Of a stretch of 23,326 nt of DNA, positions 7,763-14,360 are shown piece by piece; positions within the stretch are counted from its first letter, which is position 1; every line of letters starts with the position of its first letter. The stretch spans positions 1-23,326 of the IMG/VR virus record IMGVR_UViG_3300032677_000163; one strand, given 5' to 3'. This DNA comes from a virus. Both the position numbers and the translations under genes were made by a program. The notes under the pieces are model-generated. The model made no database searches. It was given only the letters and a program-made list of their open reading frames with translations, and was not told where the DNA came from.

Positions 7763-8142
7763 AAAAAACCCGTGTGCAATTCGATGACCTCCTTGCGAAG
7801 TTTCATCCGAGTGATCACTTCCTCTGTGTCGCTATCGACAAGAGGACGGGTCAGTGCATGATTCATAGGATCCGGAAGAAAAGTGATGCACTCAAACATC
7901 TCGTCCAGCAAAGGCTCCGCATCCTCGAAAGGGATCATCGCCATAGCCTCAGTGCTAAGAAAAGAAATGCCAAGCATGCCTTGGCTGGAAGCGGGAATGT
8001 TGACGCCAGCACGCGCCAGCGCCAACCCAAAACGATAAGCCCACTTCTCAGCCTTAGCAGCTGGCATTTCTGTAATTAGAAAAGATTTACCTTTATCACG
8101 ATTATCATCGGTGATCCGGACCACCAAAGTTTTAAGCGACAT
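7618..8142 (-). CDS. Tail assembly chaperone (gpG-like, unshifted product)
   Basis: This 174-aa protein is the unshifted product. It begins MSLKTLVVRITDDNRDKGKS and has an excellent Shine-Dalgarno (AAGGAGG) just upstream. Residues 1-120 look folded: 'ITEMPAAKAEKWAYRFGLALARAGV' at about 23-47, 'GISFLSTEAMAMIPFEDAEPLLDEMFECI' at 58-86, and 'RMKLRKEVIELHTGFFS'. The last ~45 residues, after the slippery site, are low-complexity Ser/Thr/Gln-rich, as expected if this tail is only the minor by-product of frame choice. It lies between tail tube and tape measure genes, the standard chaperone position. Confidence 0.85.
   Translation of the reverse strand: MSLKTLVVRITDDNRDKGKSFLITEMPAAKAEKWAYRFGLALARAGVNIPASSQGMLGISFLSTEAMAMIPFEDAEPLLDEMFECITFLPDPMNHALTRPLVDSDTEEVITRMKLRKEVIELHTGFFSAAARSKSTSEQEGQEGSQNTSTSQASSGQSSPVVKRPSTSSKQFTR
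7762..7768 (-). promoter_or_regulatory. Programmed -1 ribosomal frameshift site T TTT TTC
   Basis: On the minus strand the zero-frame codons read GGT TTT TTC (codons 125-127 of the chaperone), giving the heptamer T TTT TTC, which fits X XXY YYZ. A GC-rich stretch (CTCCGCCGCCGCCCGCTCG) follows directly and could slow the ribosome. The -1 frame beyond it is open for 75 codons and the zero frame becomes low-complexity. Confidence 0.85.
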
Positions 8143-8164
8143 TGTGCCTCCTTAGTTCGCTGCC

Positions 8165-8599
8165 TCAGAACGGAGCAGCACTCATGAAATTCCAAGTGAT
8201 TTCAAACGTACGCGGAGCGAGGGTCTTCTTCGCATCCGGGATCGGCATATAGCCGGAAATAACGCCCTTCGTCATCGACCACTTGCGCTGAATGGAAGGC
8301 AGCGCAACGACCGCATTGGCGAAGAAAACATCCTGTTTAGCCTGCTGCGCAGCATACCACTGATCAAAGATGATGCCCGAAGCAGAATCAGCCTGAAGAT
8401 GGATGGTCTGCATGATCGGAACATAAACGAAACCAGCCGACATATTGCCGTCAACGCCCATCAGGATCTCGGAAGATTTCAGAGAAGGCGTATCGAACAC
8501 ATCATCAGCCGCAAAACCCTGCAGCTGCTGAGGGGAATTGTAAAGACCAGTGATCGACAGCTGGTAGATGGAATTTGCACTCGTGATTGTAAGAGCCAT
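8165..8599 (-). CDS. Tail tube protein
   Basis: This 144-aa protein follows the sheath gene directly, the standard place for a tail tube gene. It reads MALTITSANSIYQLSITGLY, then 'NSPQQLQGFAADDVFDTP', 'EILMGVDGNMSAGFVYVPIMQTIHLQADS', 'FDQWYAAQQAKQDVFFANAVVALPS' and 'QRKWSMTKGVISGYMPIPDAKKTL'. The pattern of alternating short beta strands and one amphipathic helix fits a tube subunit. Relatives are often labelled only as 'phage tail fiber' or 'phage protein' in databases; tube is the better reading given position and size. It would stack in hexameric rings inside the sheath and carry DNA to the host. Confidence 0.78.
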   Translation of the reverse strand: MALTITSANSIYQLSITGLYNSPQQLQGFAADDVFDTPSLKSSEILMGVDGNMSAGFVYVPIMQTIHLQADSASGIIFDQWYAAQQAKQDVFFANAVVALPSIQRKWSMTKGVISGYMPIPDAKKTLAPRTFEITWNFMSAAPF

Positions 8600-8628
8600 T
8601 GAGGAGATCCTTTAATTTGATTTTGGCG

Positions 8629-10617
8629 TTACTGAACCAGGACGGACGCCAGATTGAACGACTGGATGCTTTCGCCATCCATATACCAGAACGTCATCGG
8701 CGGGCTGGTGCGACCCTGACGGGTCTGGGCACTTGCGGGAAGGATCTGCAAATACCAACCGCGCGTCGAAAGCACCGGAGCAATATCTGCACCAGCCGAA
8801 TTGTTGACCTCGGCGATTTGGGCGGCCGACAGCGGGACGCCAGCACGGAAGGCTCCGAAGTTAAGGCCTGCATTGATCGGGTCTGCCAGAGCCGCCTCCA
8901 CAAGCGCATAGCCCGCCTGATTGTAGGGGATGCTTCCCGAAGCCTGCAGCAGCTCCATCAGCGCCAGCTGGAACTGATTGTTCAGCCAGATCTGGTTCAC
9001 ATAGCTGTCCACCCACTGGAACGAGCCAGTGATGGTGCCACGCTGCATATTGATGAAGCCCTGATTGGCCGTGGCGATCGAGCAATAACCATTATAGCCG
9101 TTGCCGAAGGTGGTCGTCTGCGGACTTCCCATCAGGTTTGTGAGCGCAAGCGAGGTTGTCACGGTCGGGACAAGACCCGGCTGCGAACGATAAGCCAGCG
9201 TAGTGCGGCCATTGGTGCGAGTGAAATCGAGCGAAGCAATATAGCCGCAGACGAACGCGGCGTAATTGTTGTTGCTCGGTTCCCACACAAGGCAGGTGCC
9301 AGAGTTGCCATTGTTCTCGAGGATGTAGCCCAGCGAGCTGGTCGCCGGAAGCGTGGCAGCAGGAGAAGCGTCCGGATCCGCGCAAACATAGACATAGCGA
9401 TTGTTCTGCGAATTGACCCACGCAGCGAAAGCCTGCTTCTGCGTATTGCCGGTGCCGCCATCCGGATCAAAGGTGGTCGTGAAGCTTGCCCAATTCTGCG
9501 TGATGGTGACAATGTTGTTCATGAACGCAGCAGGCGAAGATGCCGCAGCACCCTGACTGATGACCGCGCCAGTCGCAGAGGTCAGCTCAAGAGCCGTCGC
9601 AACCGTTCCAGTGTCCGCATAGCTCATCAGCGAAGCAACACCAGTGATGCCGCTGGTGATCAGGAAACCGCCAGAGATCGAATCAAATGAAACAGTCAGG
9701 TTCGTCGCACTGGCAACCATGCTTTCGCTCGCAATGCGAACGAAATTGGCAGAGGTCAAGCTTGTCACATAAGTGCCCGTGTTGCCCGTGCCAGTGCCAA
9801 GCGCAACAATGACCGTGCCAGCCGGAACGGAAGTGCCCGTGACAGTCTGGCCAACCGAGATCGTGCCAGAACCAACTGCCGTGACATTCACGACATTGCT
9901 GGTGGTCGTCAGCGAAGCCGACGAGGCAGTCGAAGAAGCACTCAGCGTGTAAGTTCCAGCGCCGCCAGTCGTGCCACTCACCTGAGCAGCAATGGTGGTG
10001 CCGGTGGTCACGCCAGTGCCGGCAACGACATCGCCAACAGAGATGTAGCCAGTCACAGCAGTCACAACGAGGCTGGTGCCTGTCGCAGTGCCAGTGAAAC
10101 TCGCACCGATCGAAGCGGTGAAGTTCGCCTCAACCGGCTCGCTCGCATTCAGCGCCGTCTGAATCAGGCTGGCAGCAGACGAGAAGCTGGTGGCGCTGGA
10201 AAGGTTCACCGCACCGCTGCGCGCATAACCATCAACCGTGATGTTCAGCGTGCCGTTGATGGCCTCGAGCGTCGCAAGCGACATGCTCGAGACATTGCCG
10301 CCACGCAGCCAAGCAGCCACAGCAGAGGTATTGTACTGCGTGAACAAAATCGAGGCAGGGGTCTGCGTCGAATTCGTGTAGCCACCGAAATAGCCAGAAC
10401 CCTTATTAGTGCCACCATTCGCAGCGATATCTTCCTGCGAGCCAGCACCGAAATAAGTCGTCACAGCAGAACCGCTCGAGAAAGACAGAACGGAATTCGT
10501 CGGAACGCGAGTTCCATTCGTCAGGAACATGCCCAGAAGATTGAGCGCATTGCCGCCCGCGTTGATGACGCTGGGAACAACATTGACAAAAAGATTTGCC
10601 GGAACTGTAGAAGTCAT
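8629..10617 (-). CDS. Contractile tail sheath protein (DUF3383-type) with two inserted modules
   Basis: This 662-aa protein has a good ribosome binding site (AAGAGGAAATTCAAATG) and fits the DUF3383 sheath family. N-terminal part: 'VNVVPSVINAGGNALNLLGMFLT' and 'FSSGSAVTTYFGAGSQEDIAA', then 'PASILFTQY...AAWLRGG' at about 87-107. The middle part has 'TITQNWASFTTTFDP' at about 371-385 and 'AFAAWVNSQNNRYVYVC' at about 396-412. The C-terminal part contains 'GFINMQRGTITGSFQWVDSYVNQIWLNNQFQLALMELL' and ends 'PPMTFWYMDGESIQSFNLASVLVQ'. Two copies of the Gly/Thr-rich module are inserted at residues 172-236 and 238-292. It contracts to drive the tube through the envelope. Codons tend to end in G or C more than in baseplate genes, which fits high expression. 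Confidence 0.88.
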   Translation of the reverse strand: MTSTVPANLFVNVVPSVINAGGNALNLLGMFLTNGTRVPTNSVLSFSSGSAVTTYFGAGSQEDIAANGGTNKGSGYFGGYTNSTQTPASILFTQYNTSAVAAWLRGGNVSSMSLATLEAINGTLNITVDGYARSGAVNLSSATSFSSAASLIQTALNASEPVEANFTASIGASFTGTATGTSLVVTAVTGYISVGDVVAGTGVTTGTTIAAQVSGTTGGAGTYTLSASSTASSASLTTTSNVVNVTAVGSGTISVGQTVTGTSVPAGTVIVALGTGTGNTGTYVTSLTSANFVRIASESMVASATNLTVSFDSISGGFLITSGITGVASLMSYADTGTVATALELTSATGAVISQGAAASSPAAFMNNIVTITQNWASFTTTFDPDGGTGNTQKQAFAAWVNSQNNRYVYVCADPDASPAATLPATSSLGYILENNGNSGTCLVWEPSNNNYAAFVCGYIASLDFTRTNGRTTLAYRSQPGLVPTVTTSLALTNLMGSPQTTTFGNGYNGYCSIATANQGFINMQRGTITGSFQWVDSYVNQIWLNNQFQLALMELLQASGSIPYNQAGYALVEAALADPINAGLNFGAFRAGVPLSAAQIAEVNNSAGADIAPVLSTRGWYLQILPASAQTRQGRTSPPMTFWYMDGESIQSFNLASVLVQ
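9742..10104 (-). repeat. Two tandem Gly/Thr-rich beta modules in tail sheath
   Basis: Residues 172-292 of the sheath protein hold two module copies. The first reads FTGTATGTSLVVTAVTGYIS, then VGDVVAGTGVTTGTTI and SGTTGGAGTY. The second reads 'VVNVTAVGSGTISVGQTVTG' and 'GTGTGNTGTYV'. They interrupt the sheath N-terminal region and would be expected to face outward from the tail. The pattern is the same as in baseplate J, cement and neck terminator. Confidence 0.75.
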
Positions 10618-10641
10618 TTGAATTTCCTCTTGGGAGTTTGA

Positions 10642-11574
10642 TTAAGGAGTATAGGTCGCTTCGACATTGATAAGATCAACAGCGAGAGCGTCAGCATATT
10701 GGAGACCAGCGACGACTGTCTGATTTGCCTGCATCACAGCATCAATGCTGTAGCGAGTTTCCCACTGTTCTTCCGCATTCTGGAAAGGAACCTGCTTTGG
10801 GTCGTCTGCATGCAACGGTGCAACATCATAACCGGAAGCTTGAAAAATTTCCACAGCATATGCATCGCGGAACATCGTGGAAATGATCTGCGCATTGTCT
10901 GACGCATTCGGACCGTGAACATCGATCTGAACCGTTACCTTTGTCGGCTGCAGGAAGTTCTGCGTACCGCAAGCGACAGCTCGACTTGAAACATTCTGAG
11001 ACGGAGCGACGATATATTCTCCAACGCCGCCAATTCCGCTGACAACCTTGATGACCTTGGTGCCGGGAATAATACCAACGCCGAAAACAGGAGAGCCGAT
11101 TCGGATGCTCCCATAGAATTCCTGCGTGATCGTCATCGTGGTGCCGCTGATCGAGCCAATGAACTTCGCATCAGCCCAAGTATCAATGTTCGTCTCGATG
11201 CGTTCGCGCATGATTGGCCACATCACGCAGTAATCAGGCGAAGGCGACTCAACGACGCGATTGACCTGACCTTGAAAAACAGGAACGCCAGACGACAATG
11301 TCTGCGGCAAAACCGTCTGGCCGATGCTGACCTGATAGTTTCCGGTGGTTCCGGTTCCTGTTCCAAACGCCTGAATGATTGTTCCGGGAGCAACCATCGG
11401 ACCAACAATGCTGTCACCGAGAGACAGCGTTCCAGATGTCACGGATGTGACCGTCAAACTCGTGCCAGAGATCTGGCCTTTGAATATCGCATTTCCGCTC
11501 GGCAGCACAGTCAATAAAAAACCGCGCAATGCCGTCATGACATTGGACTGTGTTGGAGAAAGTGCGAGGTTCAT
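10642..11574 (-). CDS. Neck / tail terminator protein with two inserted modules
   Basis: This 310-aa protein has native sequence in three pieces: residues 1-28 ('SNVMTALRGFLLTVLPSG'), residues 96-136 ('QGQVNRVVESPSPDYCVMWP', 'MRERIETNIDTWADA'), and residues 203-310 ('LQPTKVTVQIDVHGPNASDN', 'ISTMFRDAYAVEIFQASGYD', 'VPFQNAEEQWETRYSIDAVMQ'). Together these match the phage neck terminator (gp12-like) family, which caps the tail before head joining. Between the pieces sit two copies of the Gly/Thr-rich module (about 29-95 and 137-202). The gene lies directly before the sheath. Removing the two modules would leave a protein of about 175 residues, a usual terminator size, which supports the insertion reading. 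Confidence 0.83.
   Translation of the reverse strand: MNLALSPTQSNVMTALRGFLLTVLPSGNAIFKGQISGTSLTVTSVTSGTLSLGDSIVGPMVAPGTIIQAFGTGTGTTGNYQVSIGQTVLPQTLSSGVPVFQGQVNRVVESPSPDYCVMWPIMRERIETNIDTWADAKFIGSISGTTMTITQEFYGSIRIGSPVFGVGIIPGTKVIKVVSGIGGVGEYIVAPSQNVSSRAVACGTQNFLQPTKVTVQIDVHGPNASDNAQIISTMFRDAYAVEIFQASGYDVAPLHADDPKQVPFQNAEEQWETRYSIDAVMQANQTVVAGLQYADALAVDLINVEATYTP
10969..11166 (-). repeat. Gly/Thr-rich beta module, second copy in neck terminator
   Basis: Residues 137-202 read 'FIGSISGTTMTITQEFYGSI', then RIGSPVFGVGIIPGTKVIKV, then 'SGIGGVGEYIV' and 'SQNVSSRAV'. This is one of the more diverged copies but keeps the SGTT..T...., G..I...G, GTK and GG.G.Y landmarks. Confidence 0.7.
11290..11490 (-). 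repeat. Gly/Thr-rich beta module, first copy in neck terminator
   Basis: Residues 29-95 read 'IFKGQISGTSLTVTSVTSGT', then LSLGDSIVGPMVAPGTIIQA, then FGTGTGTTGNYQVSIGQTV. The copy is placed between two pieces of native terminator sequence. Confidence 0.73.
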
Positions 11575-11882
11575 CCAGCGGTCTTATAATAAGAAACATT
11601 CAGAATAGAACCAGAAGCTGTCTGAATGAACTGGATCTTATTCAAATTACCTGTATAAAATAACGAAGCTCCTGCGCCGGTTCCAGAAGAAGGCTCAGCA
11701 GCGAGCAGCATCCCAACCGTCGTTGTCGGAGCCGTGCCATCATCCCTCCAACGAACATCCTTTCCTTCCGCAACAAGAAAAGCCGCCGTCGCGCCAGCAG
11801 GGACAGTCAGCGACTGTGCAGAAGACAGCGCCGTTGTAAACTGCTGATAACCAAGAGGCACATAACGTATTCCGCTGTCCAT
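11571..11882 (-). CDS. Small conserved virion protein of unknown role
   Basis: This 103-aa protein starts MDSGIRYVPLGYQQFTTALS behind an AGGAAA ribosome binding site, with 'LTVPAGATAAFLVAEGKDVRWRDDG' at about 25-49, 'TTVGMLLAAEP' and a C-terminal 'LNKIQFIQTASGSILNVSYYK'. It looks like a small single-domain beta protein. Similar proteins with the 'PAGAT.A.....G..VRWRDDG.APT' pattern occur in many phage structural regions without known function. It ends overlapping the neck terminator start by four bases. A neck or head-surface role is a guess from context. Confidence 0.7.
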   Translation of the reverse strand: MDSGIRYVPLGYQQFTTALSSAQSLTVPAGATAAFLVAEGKDVRWRDDGTAPTTTVGMLLAAEPSSGTGAGASLFYTGNLNKIQFIQTASGSILNVSYYKTAG

Positions 11883-11891
11883 TTTATTTTC

Positions 11892-12272
11892 CTAGCTTCC
11901 GTTTTGTAGAGTTACCGAAACTTTGCACCAATCAGGCCAAGCCTCAAGCAACGCAGTGACGAGCCAGACAGAACCATCTTGCAAAGTGATGAGATCGCCG
12001 CCCTTGTTTTTGGTTCTTACGAGACCTTGAACCAGACCACGAACATAGATTACTTTCTGGCTTCCCTGAATATTCAGACCATCGAGCAGTCTAATGTCGC
12101 GCTCCGTCAGCTCCTGAACTTGCATTGGAACTTGCGGAACGACCTTGTAGGTCGGGATCAGCGTGCCATCACCATTCGGATTTTGCTGGTTGCCGGTGCT
12201 GACCTGAATTGAACCAGTGACATAGGGATTTACCTGCCCTATGCCACCGGAAACAATTTGATGCAAATCCAT
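11892..12272 (-). CDS. Neck protein, head-tail stopper-like
   Basis: This 126-aa protein reads MDLHQIVSGGIGQVNPYVTG, 'VQELTERDIRLLDGLNIQGSQKVIYV', 'NKGGDLITLQDGSVWLVTALLEAW' and 'WCKVSVTLQNG'. The 'GGD.I...DG..WLV..VLE.W..W.KV.V.LQ' ending is typical of small phage neck proteins between connector and tail terminator, probably the stopper that holds DNA in the filled head. The specific name is an inference from size and order. The start forms TAATG with the stop upstream. Confidence 0.7.
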   Translation of the reverse strand: MDLHQIVSGGIGQVNPYVTGSIQVSTGNQQNPNGDGTLIPTYKVVPQVPMQVQELTERDIRLLDGLNIQGSQKVIYVRGLVQGLVRTKNKGGDLITLQDGSVWLVTALLEAWPDWCKVSVTLQNGS

Positions 12273-12856
12273 TAGTTCTTGACAACCAGGAAGCTAATCT
12301 TGATCGTTCCGTTAAGAGCAGCAGAGGCATGAATGTTCTGCACCTTGATGGTGGCCGAGCCAGCAGCAGTTGCTGCGGTCATGATCGCAGGCGAGCCCGT
12401 GGTCGAAGAGCCATACTGAACAGAAGCGTACACCTGATCCGCAGCAGCAATATTGCTGTTGGTCAGCGTCAGAGTGTAAACTGCGCCAGCCGCAGTGGAC
12501 AGCGATTCAGAAGTGATCACGCCAGCATTCTTGTTCAGCGTGGCAGCGCCAGTGGTCGCCGACGCAGTCTTGGTGCCGGTGTCAACTTCGATCGAATTGA
12601 GCGCCGCAAGGCCAGTTGTTGAGATTGTGGTGAATACGCCCGGATCATTGCTCGATTCAAAAAGGCTCCAAGTCGGCGAAGCCTTCGTGTTAACGTTCTG
12701 ATACAGATTGCAGTTGGTGGTGTCAATCAACAGCCAACCCGGCTGCGCAACGCCAGCGAAAGTGGTGCCATTGACAGGCGCACCAGCATTCATCAGCAAT
12801 GGCACAACGCGGTCGCCAACGGCAGTATCAAGGACGCGAATAACATTCGATAGCAT
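12272..12856 (-). CDS. Decoration- or fibre-like structural protein
   Basis: This 194-aa protein has a GGAG ribosome binding site. Residues 1-80 include 'GDRVVPLLMNAGAPVNGTT..GVAQPGWLLIDTTNCNLYQN', similar to short segments seen in many virion proteins that describe a 'G.G.LLIDTT...LY.N' strand pair. Residues 100-194 form a beta domain: 'AATLNKNAGVITSESLSTAAG', 'YTLTLTNSNIAAADQVYASVQYG' and 'IKVQNIHASAALNGTIKISFLVV'. That C-terminal pattern is common in phage structural regions. It is not the same as the Gly/Thr-rich module. Probably an exposed head or neck decoration; no enzyme motif is visible. Confidence 0.7.
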   Translation of the reverse strand: MLSNVIRVLDTAVGDRVVPLLMNAGAPVNGTTFAGVAQPGWLLIDTTNCNLYQNVNTKASPTWSLFESSNDPGVFTTISTTGLAALNSIEVDTGTKTASATTGAATLNKNAGVITSESLSTAAGAVYTLTLTNSNIAAADQVYASVQYGSSTTGSPAIMTAATAAGSATIKVQNIHASAALNGTIKISFLVVKN

Positions 12857-12876
12857 AATTCAACTCCTGTTGTTTG

Positions 12877-13326
12877 TTAAATATTGACTTCATAATCAAC
12901 GCTGTTCAGCATATGCCCAGTGTCGATTAGTGGTTTGTTAAATCCTTTACGGTCAATCGTTGATTGCTTCAGAGGCGGAGAAGTCAGATCGTGGATTGAT
13001 TGTTTCAGCTGACCAGAAATGCCTTCGCCTGTTTTGCGCAGCGTCTTTTCAGCACTGTATCCATTTTCTTTCAGAAGGTTTGAAATTGCCTTGCCCCAGC
13101 TACCTTTTTTCTTCGCGATCATGTTGCGGAAAAAAGGACGCGGAGGCTGGCCCCTTGAGGGAGCGCCGAATTCGTTTATCGCAGCGACCGTCGGAACATT
13201 CACATCACTGTCAGGATAAGTAGCGCCAGATAGAAAACCAACCTTAAGAACAGCATGACGATCCAGTTTTTCGCTGATGTCTTTGATTCTTTCGAGGAAA
13301 ACATCGCCACCGCGAACTTTAGACAT
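12877..13326 (-). CDS. HK97 gp10-like tail completion/neck protein
   Basis: This 149-aa protein is called from ATG 13326, five bases after the DUF4054 stop. An 11-codon longer reading from TTG 13359 would overlap that gene and is less likely. Features: 'KVGFLSGATYPDSD' at about residues 29-42, 'VAAINEFGAPSRGQPPRPFFRNMI' at about 48-71, and a C-terminal 'LKQSTIDRKGFNKPLIDTGHMLNSVDYEV'. The 'A..NEFG....PPRPFFR' and 'PLIDTG.ML.S..Y.V' motifs are hallmarks of gp10-like/Mu virion-morphogenesis proteins, which act at the head-tail joint. Confidence 0.85.
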   Translation of the reverse strand: MSKVRGGDVFLERIKDISEKLDRHAVLKVGFLSGATYPDSDVNVPTVAAINEFGAPSRGQPPRPFFRNMIAKKKGSWGKAISNLLKENGYSAEKTLRKTGEGISGQLKQSIHDLTSPPLKQSTIDRKGFNKPLIDTGHMLNSVDYEVNI

Positions 13327-13331
13327 AGGAT

Positions 13332-13793
13332 TTAGTTCGTATCGTTCGAATAAAGCCAAGGCAATTGCGCAAGATCGATCACGTCAGGCACAGGCGCACG
13401 GTAGCGCATAGTGCGATAAGGTGCCGTCGCCGCCCAATACATTGCGCCATATTTCGTCTGAAGATACCACGCCATCGTACCATTGACCGGCGTGGTCGCA
13501 AATTCGGACGAGGCAGAGACAGAGCCTTCCGAGACATTGTTCAGCCGACCAACCAGCGTGTTCGATGCGGCGGGTGCGCCAGACGGCGTTGAATAGATCG
13601 CCGCGACGTGCGCAGTGACCATATTCAACATCGTCAATTGGAGGGAAGCGTCAGCAATCGGACCGCTGCCATTGTTCGCATGAAATGCGGTGGCGATCGT
13701 GAAATACGATGTCGCAGCCTCTTTCGTCACCCTGTTAAATTCAGGGTAGGTGGCAACCCACAAGCCATAGTCGAAAGTTGCCACCGCCCCCAT
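13332..13793 (-). CDS. DUF4054 head-tail connector/adaptor
   Basis: This 153-aa protein contains 'WVATYPEFNRVTKEAATSYFTIA' at about 12-34, 'LTMLNMVTAHVAAIYS' at about 53-68, 'VGRLNNVSEGSVSAS' at about 81-95, and 'WYLQTKYGAMYWAATAPYRTMRYRAPVP' toward the C-terminus. The 'YPEF......' opening, the 'L.TAH' helix and the 'S.GSVS......P..........W...T.YG..YW' segment fit DUF4054, the adaptor ring under the portal in this class of phage. The start couples with the preceding stop by TAATG. Confidence 0.85.
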   Translation of the reverse strand: MGAVATFDYGLWVATYPEFNRVTKEAATSYFTIATAFHANNGSGPIADASLQLTMLNMVTAHVAAIYSTPSGAPAASNTLVGRLNNVSEGSVSASSEFATTPVNGTMAWYLQTKYGAMYWAATAPYRTMRYRAPVPDVIDLAQLPWLYSNDTN

Positions 13794-14284
13794 TAGGACG
13801 CCTTCGGCTGTTCGTCAGCCGTCGCGATGCGGCGCTGAATGCGACGATCCGTCATGTTGCCACGAGAATCACGCTCAAGAGCTTCGAGGCCACTGCGCGT
13901 GTCCAAATGATCCTTCGCTTCGTCTTCAATGCTGACGTTCGTATCCTTATAATCGGACGCGAAGATAATGCGGTTCTTGACCAGCGCGCTGTCCTTGTTC
14001 TGCTCCAGCCACAGCTCCCAAAACTCCTTGGAAACGCCAGACGTGATCGCATAGCCATGCAGAACATCATTCTGCGGACGCTCGCCATAAGGAGATGCGT
14101 TACCATAAATTACGACAGGCTCGCCGCGCATTTGTGCCATTTTCGAAGCGCGATGACCACCACCGAGAACAGGTTCGCTTGCTTCAACCATATCGAACAC
14201 GCGCATGATCAAGCCATTGGGCAGCTTGCATGCGATCGAAACGGTTTCGCCTGTCGTCGAGGGGATATTCCTAATTTTAGCCAT
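13793..14284 (-). CDS. Conserved head-region protein of unknown function
   Basis: This 163-aa protein is read from ATG 14284, which has an AAGGA ribosome binding site eight bases upstream. A longer reading from 14410 would run through the hairpin and overlap the capsid gene, so it is rejected. Landmarks are 'VSIACKLPNGLIMRVFD' at about 15-31, 'GEPVVIYGNASPYGE' at about 54-68, 'HGYAITSGVSKEFWELWLEQNKDSALVKNRIIFAS', and 'LEALERDSRGNMTDRRIQ' near the end. It resembles a conserved protein that follows the capsid gene in related phages. No enzyme motif is visible; a head completion or minor capsid role is possible. Confidence 0.72.
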   Translation of the reverse strand: MAKIRNIPSTTGETVSIACKLPNGLIMRVFDMVEASEPVLGGGHRASKMAQMRGEPVVIYGNASPYGERPQNDVLHGYAITSGVSKEFWELWLEQNKDSALVKNRIIFASDYKDTNVSIEDEAKDHLDTRSGLEALERDSRGNMTDRRIQRRIATADEQPKAS

Positions 14285-14317
14285 ATTGATATTCCTTTTC
14301 TTCTTCCGGGTTGTACA

Positions 14318-14354
14318 AGAAGGGTGTGGGGATTGCTCCCCACACCTGACTTCT
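14318..14354 (-). terminator. Strong hairpin after the major capsid gene (terminator or attenuator)
   Basis: A perfect 10-bp stem (14323-14332 with 14337-14346, GGTGTGGGGA/TCCCCACACC) encloses a 4-base loop. An outer 5-bp stem (14318-14322 with 14350-14354) follows after a 3-base bulge. It lies 7 bases downstream of the capsid stop codon. The sequence after the stem on the minus strand (CTTCTTGTAC) has only a weak T run, so it may be a partial terminator or an mRNA-stabilising stem separating high capsid expression from later genes. Confidence 0.72.
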
Positions 14355-14360
14355 ACAACC

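Noticed and set aside
8599-9690. 363-codon open frame on the plus strand opposite the tail sheath gene
   Set aside because: It lies wholly antisense to a recognised sheath protein, is rich in Arg, His and Ser as expected from a mirrored frame, has no family pattern and no supporting ribosome binding site.
13327-13359. TTG start for the gp10-like protein at 13359
   Set aside because: It overlaps the DUF4054 gene by 28 bases; the ATG at 13326, just after that stop, is simpler.
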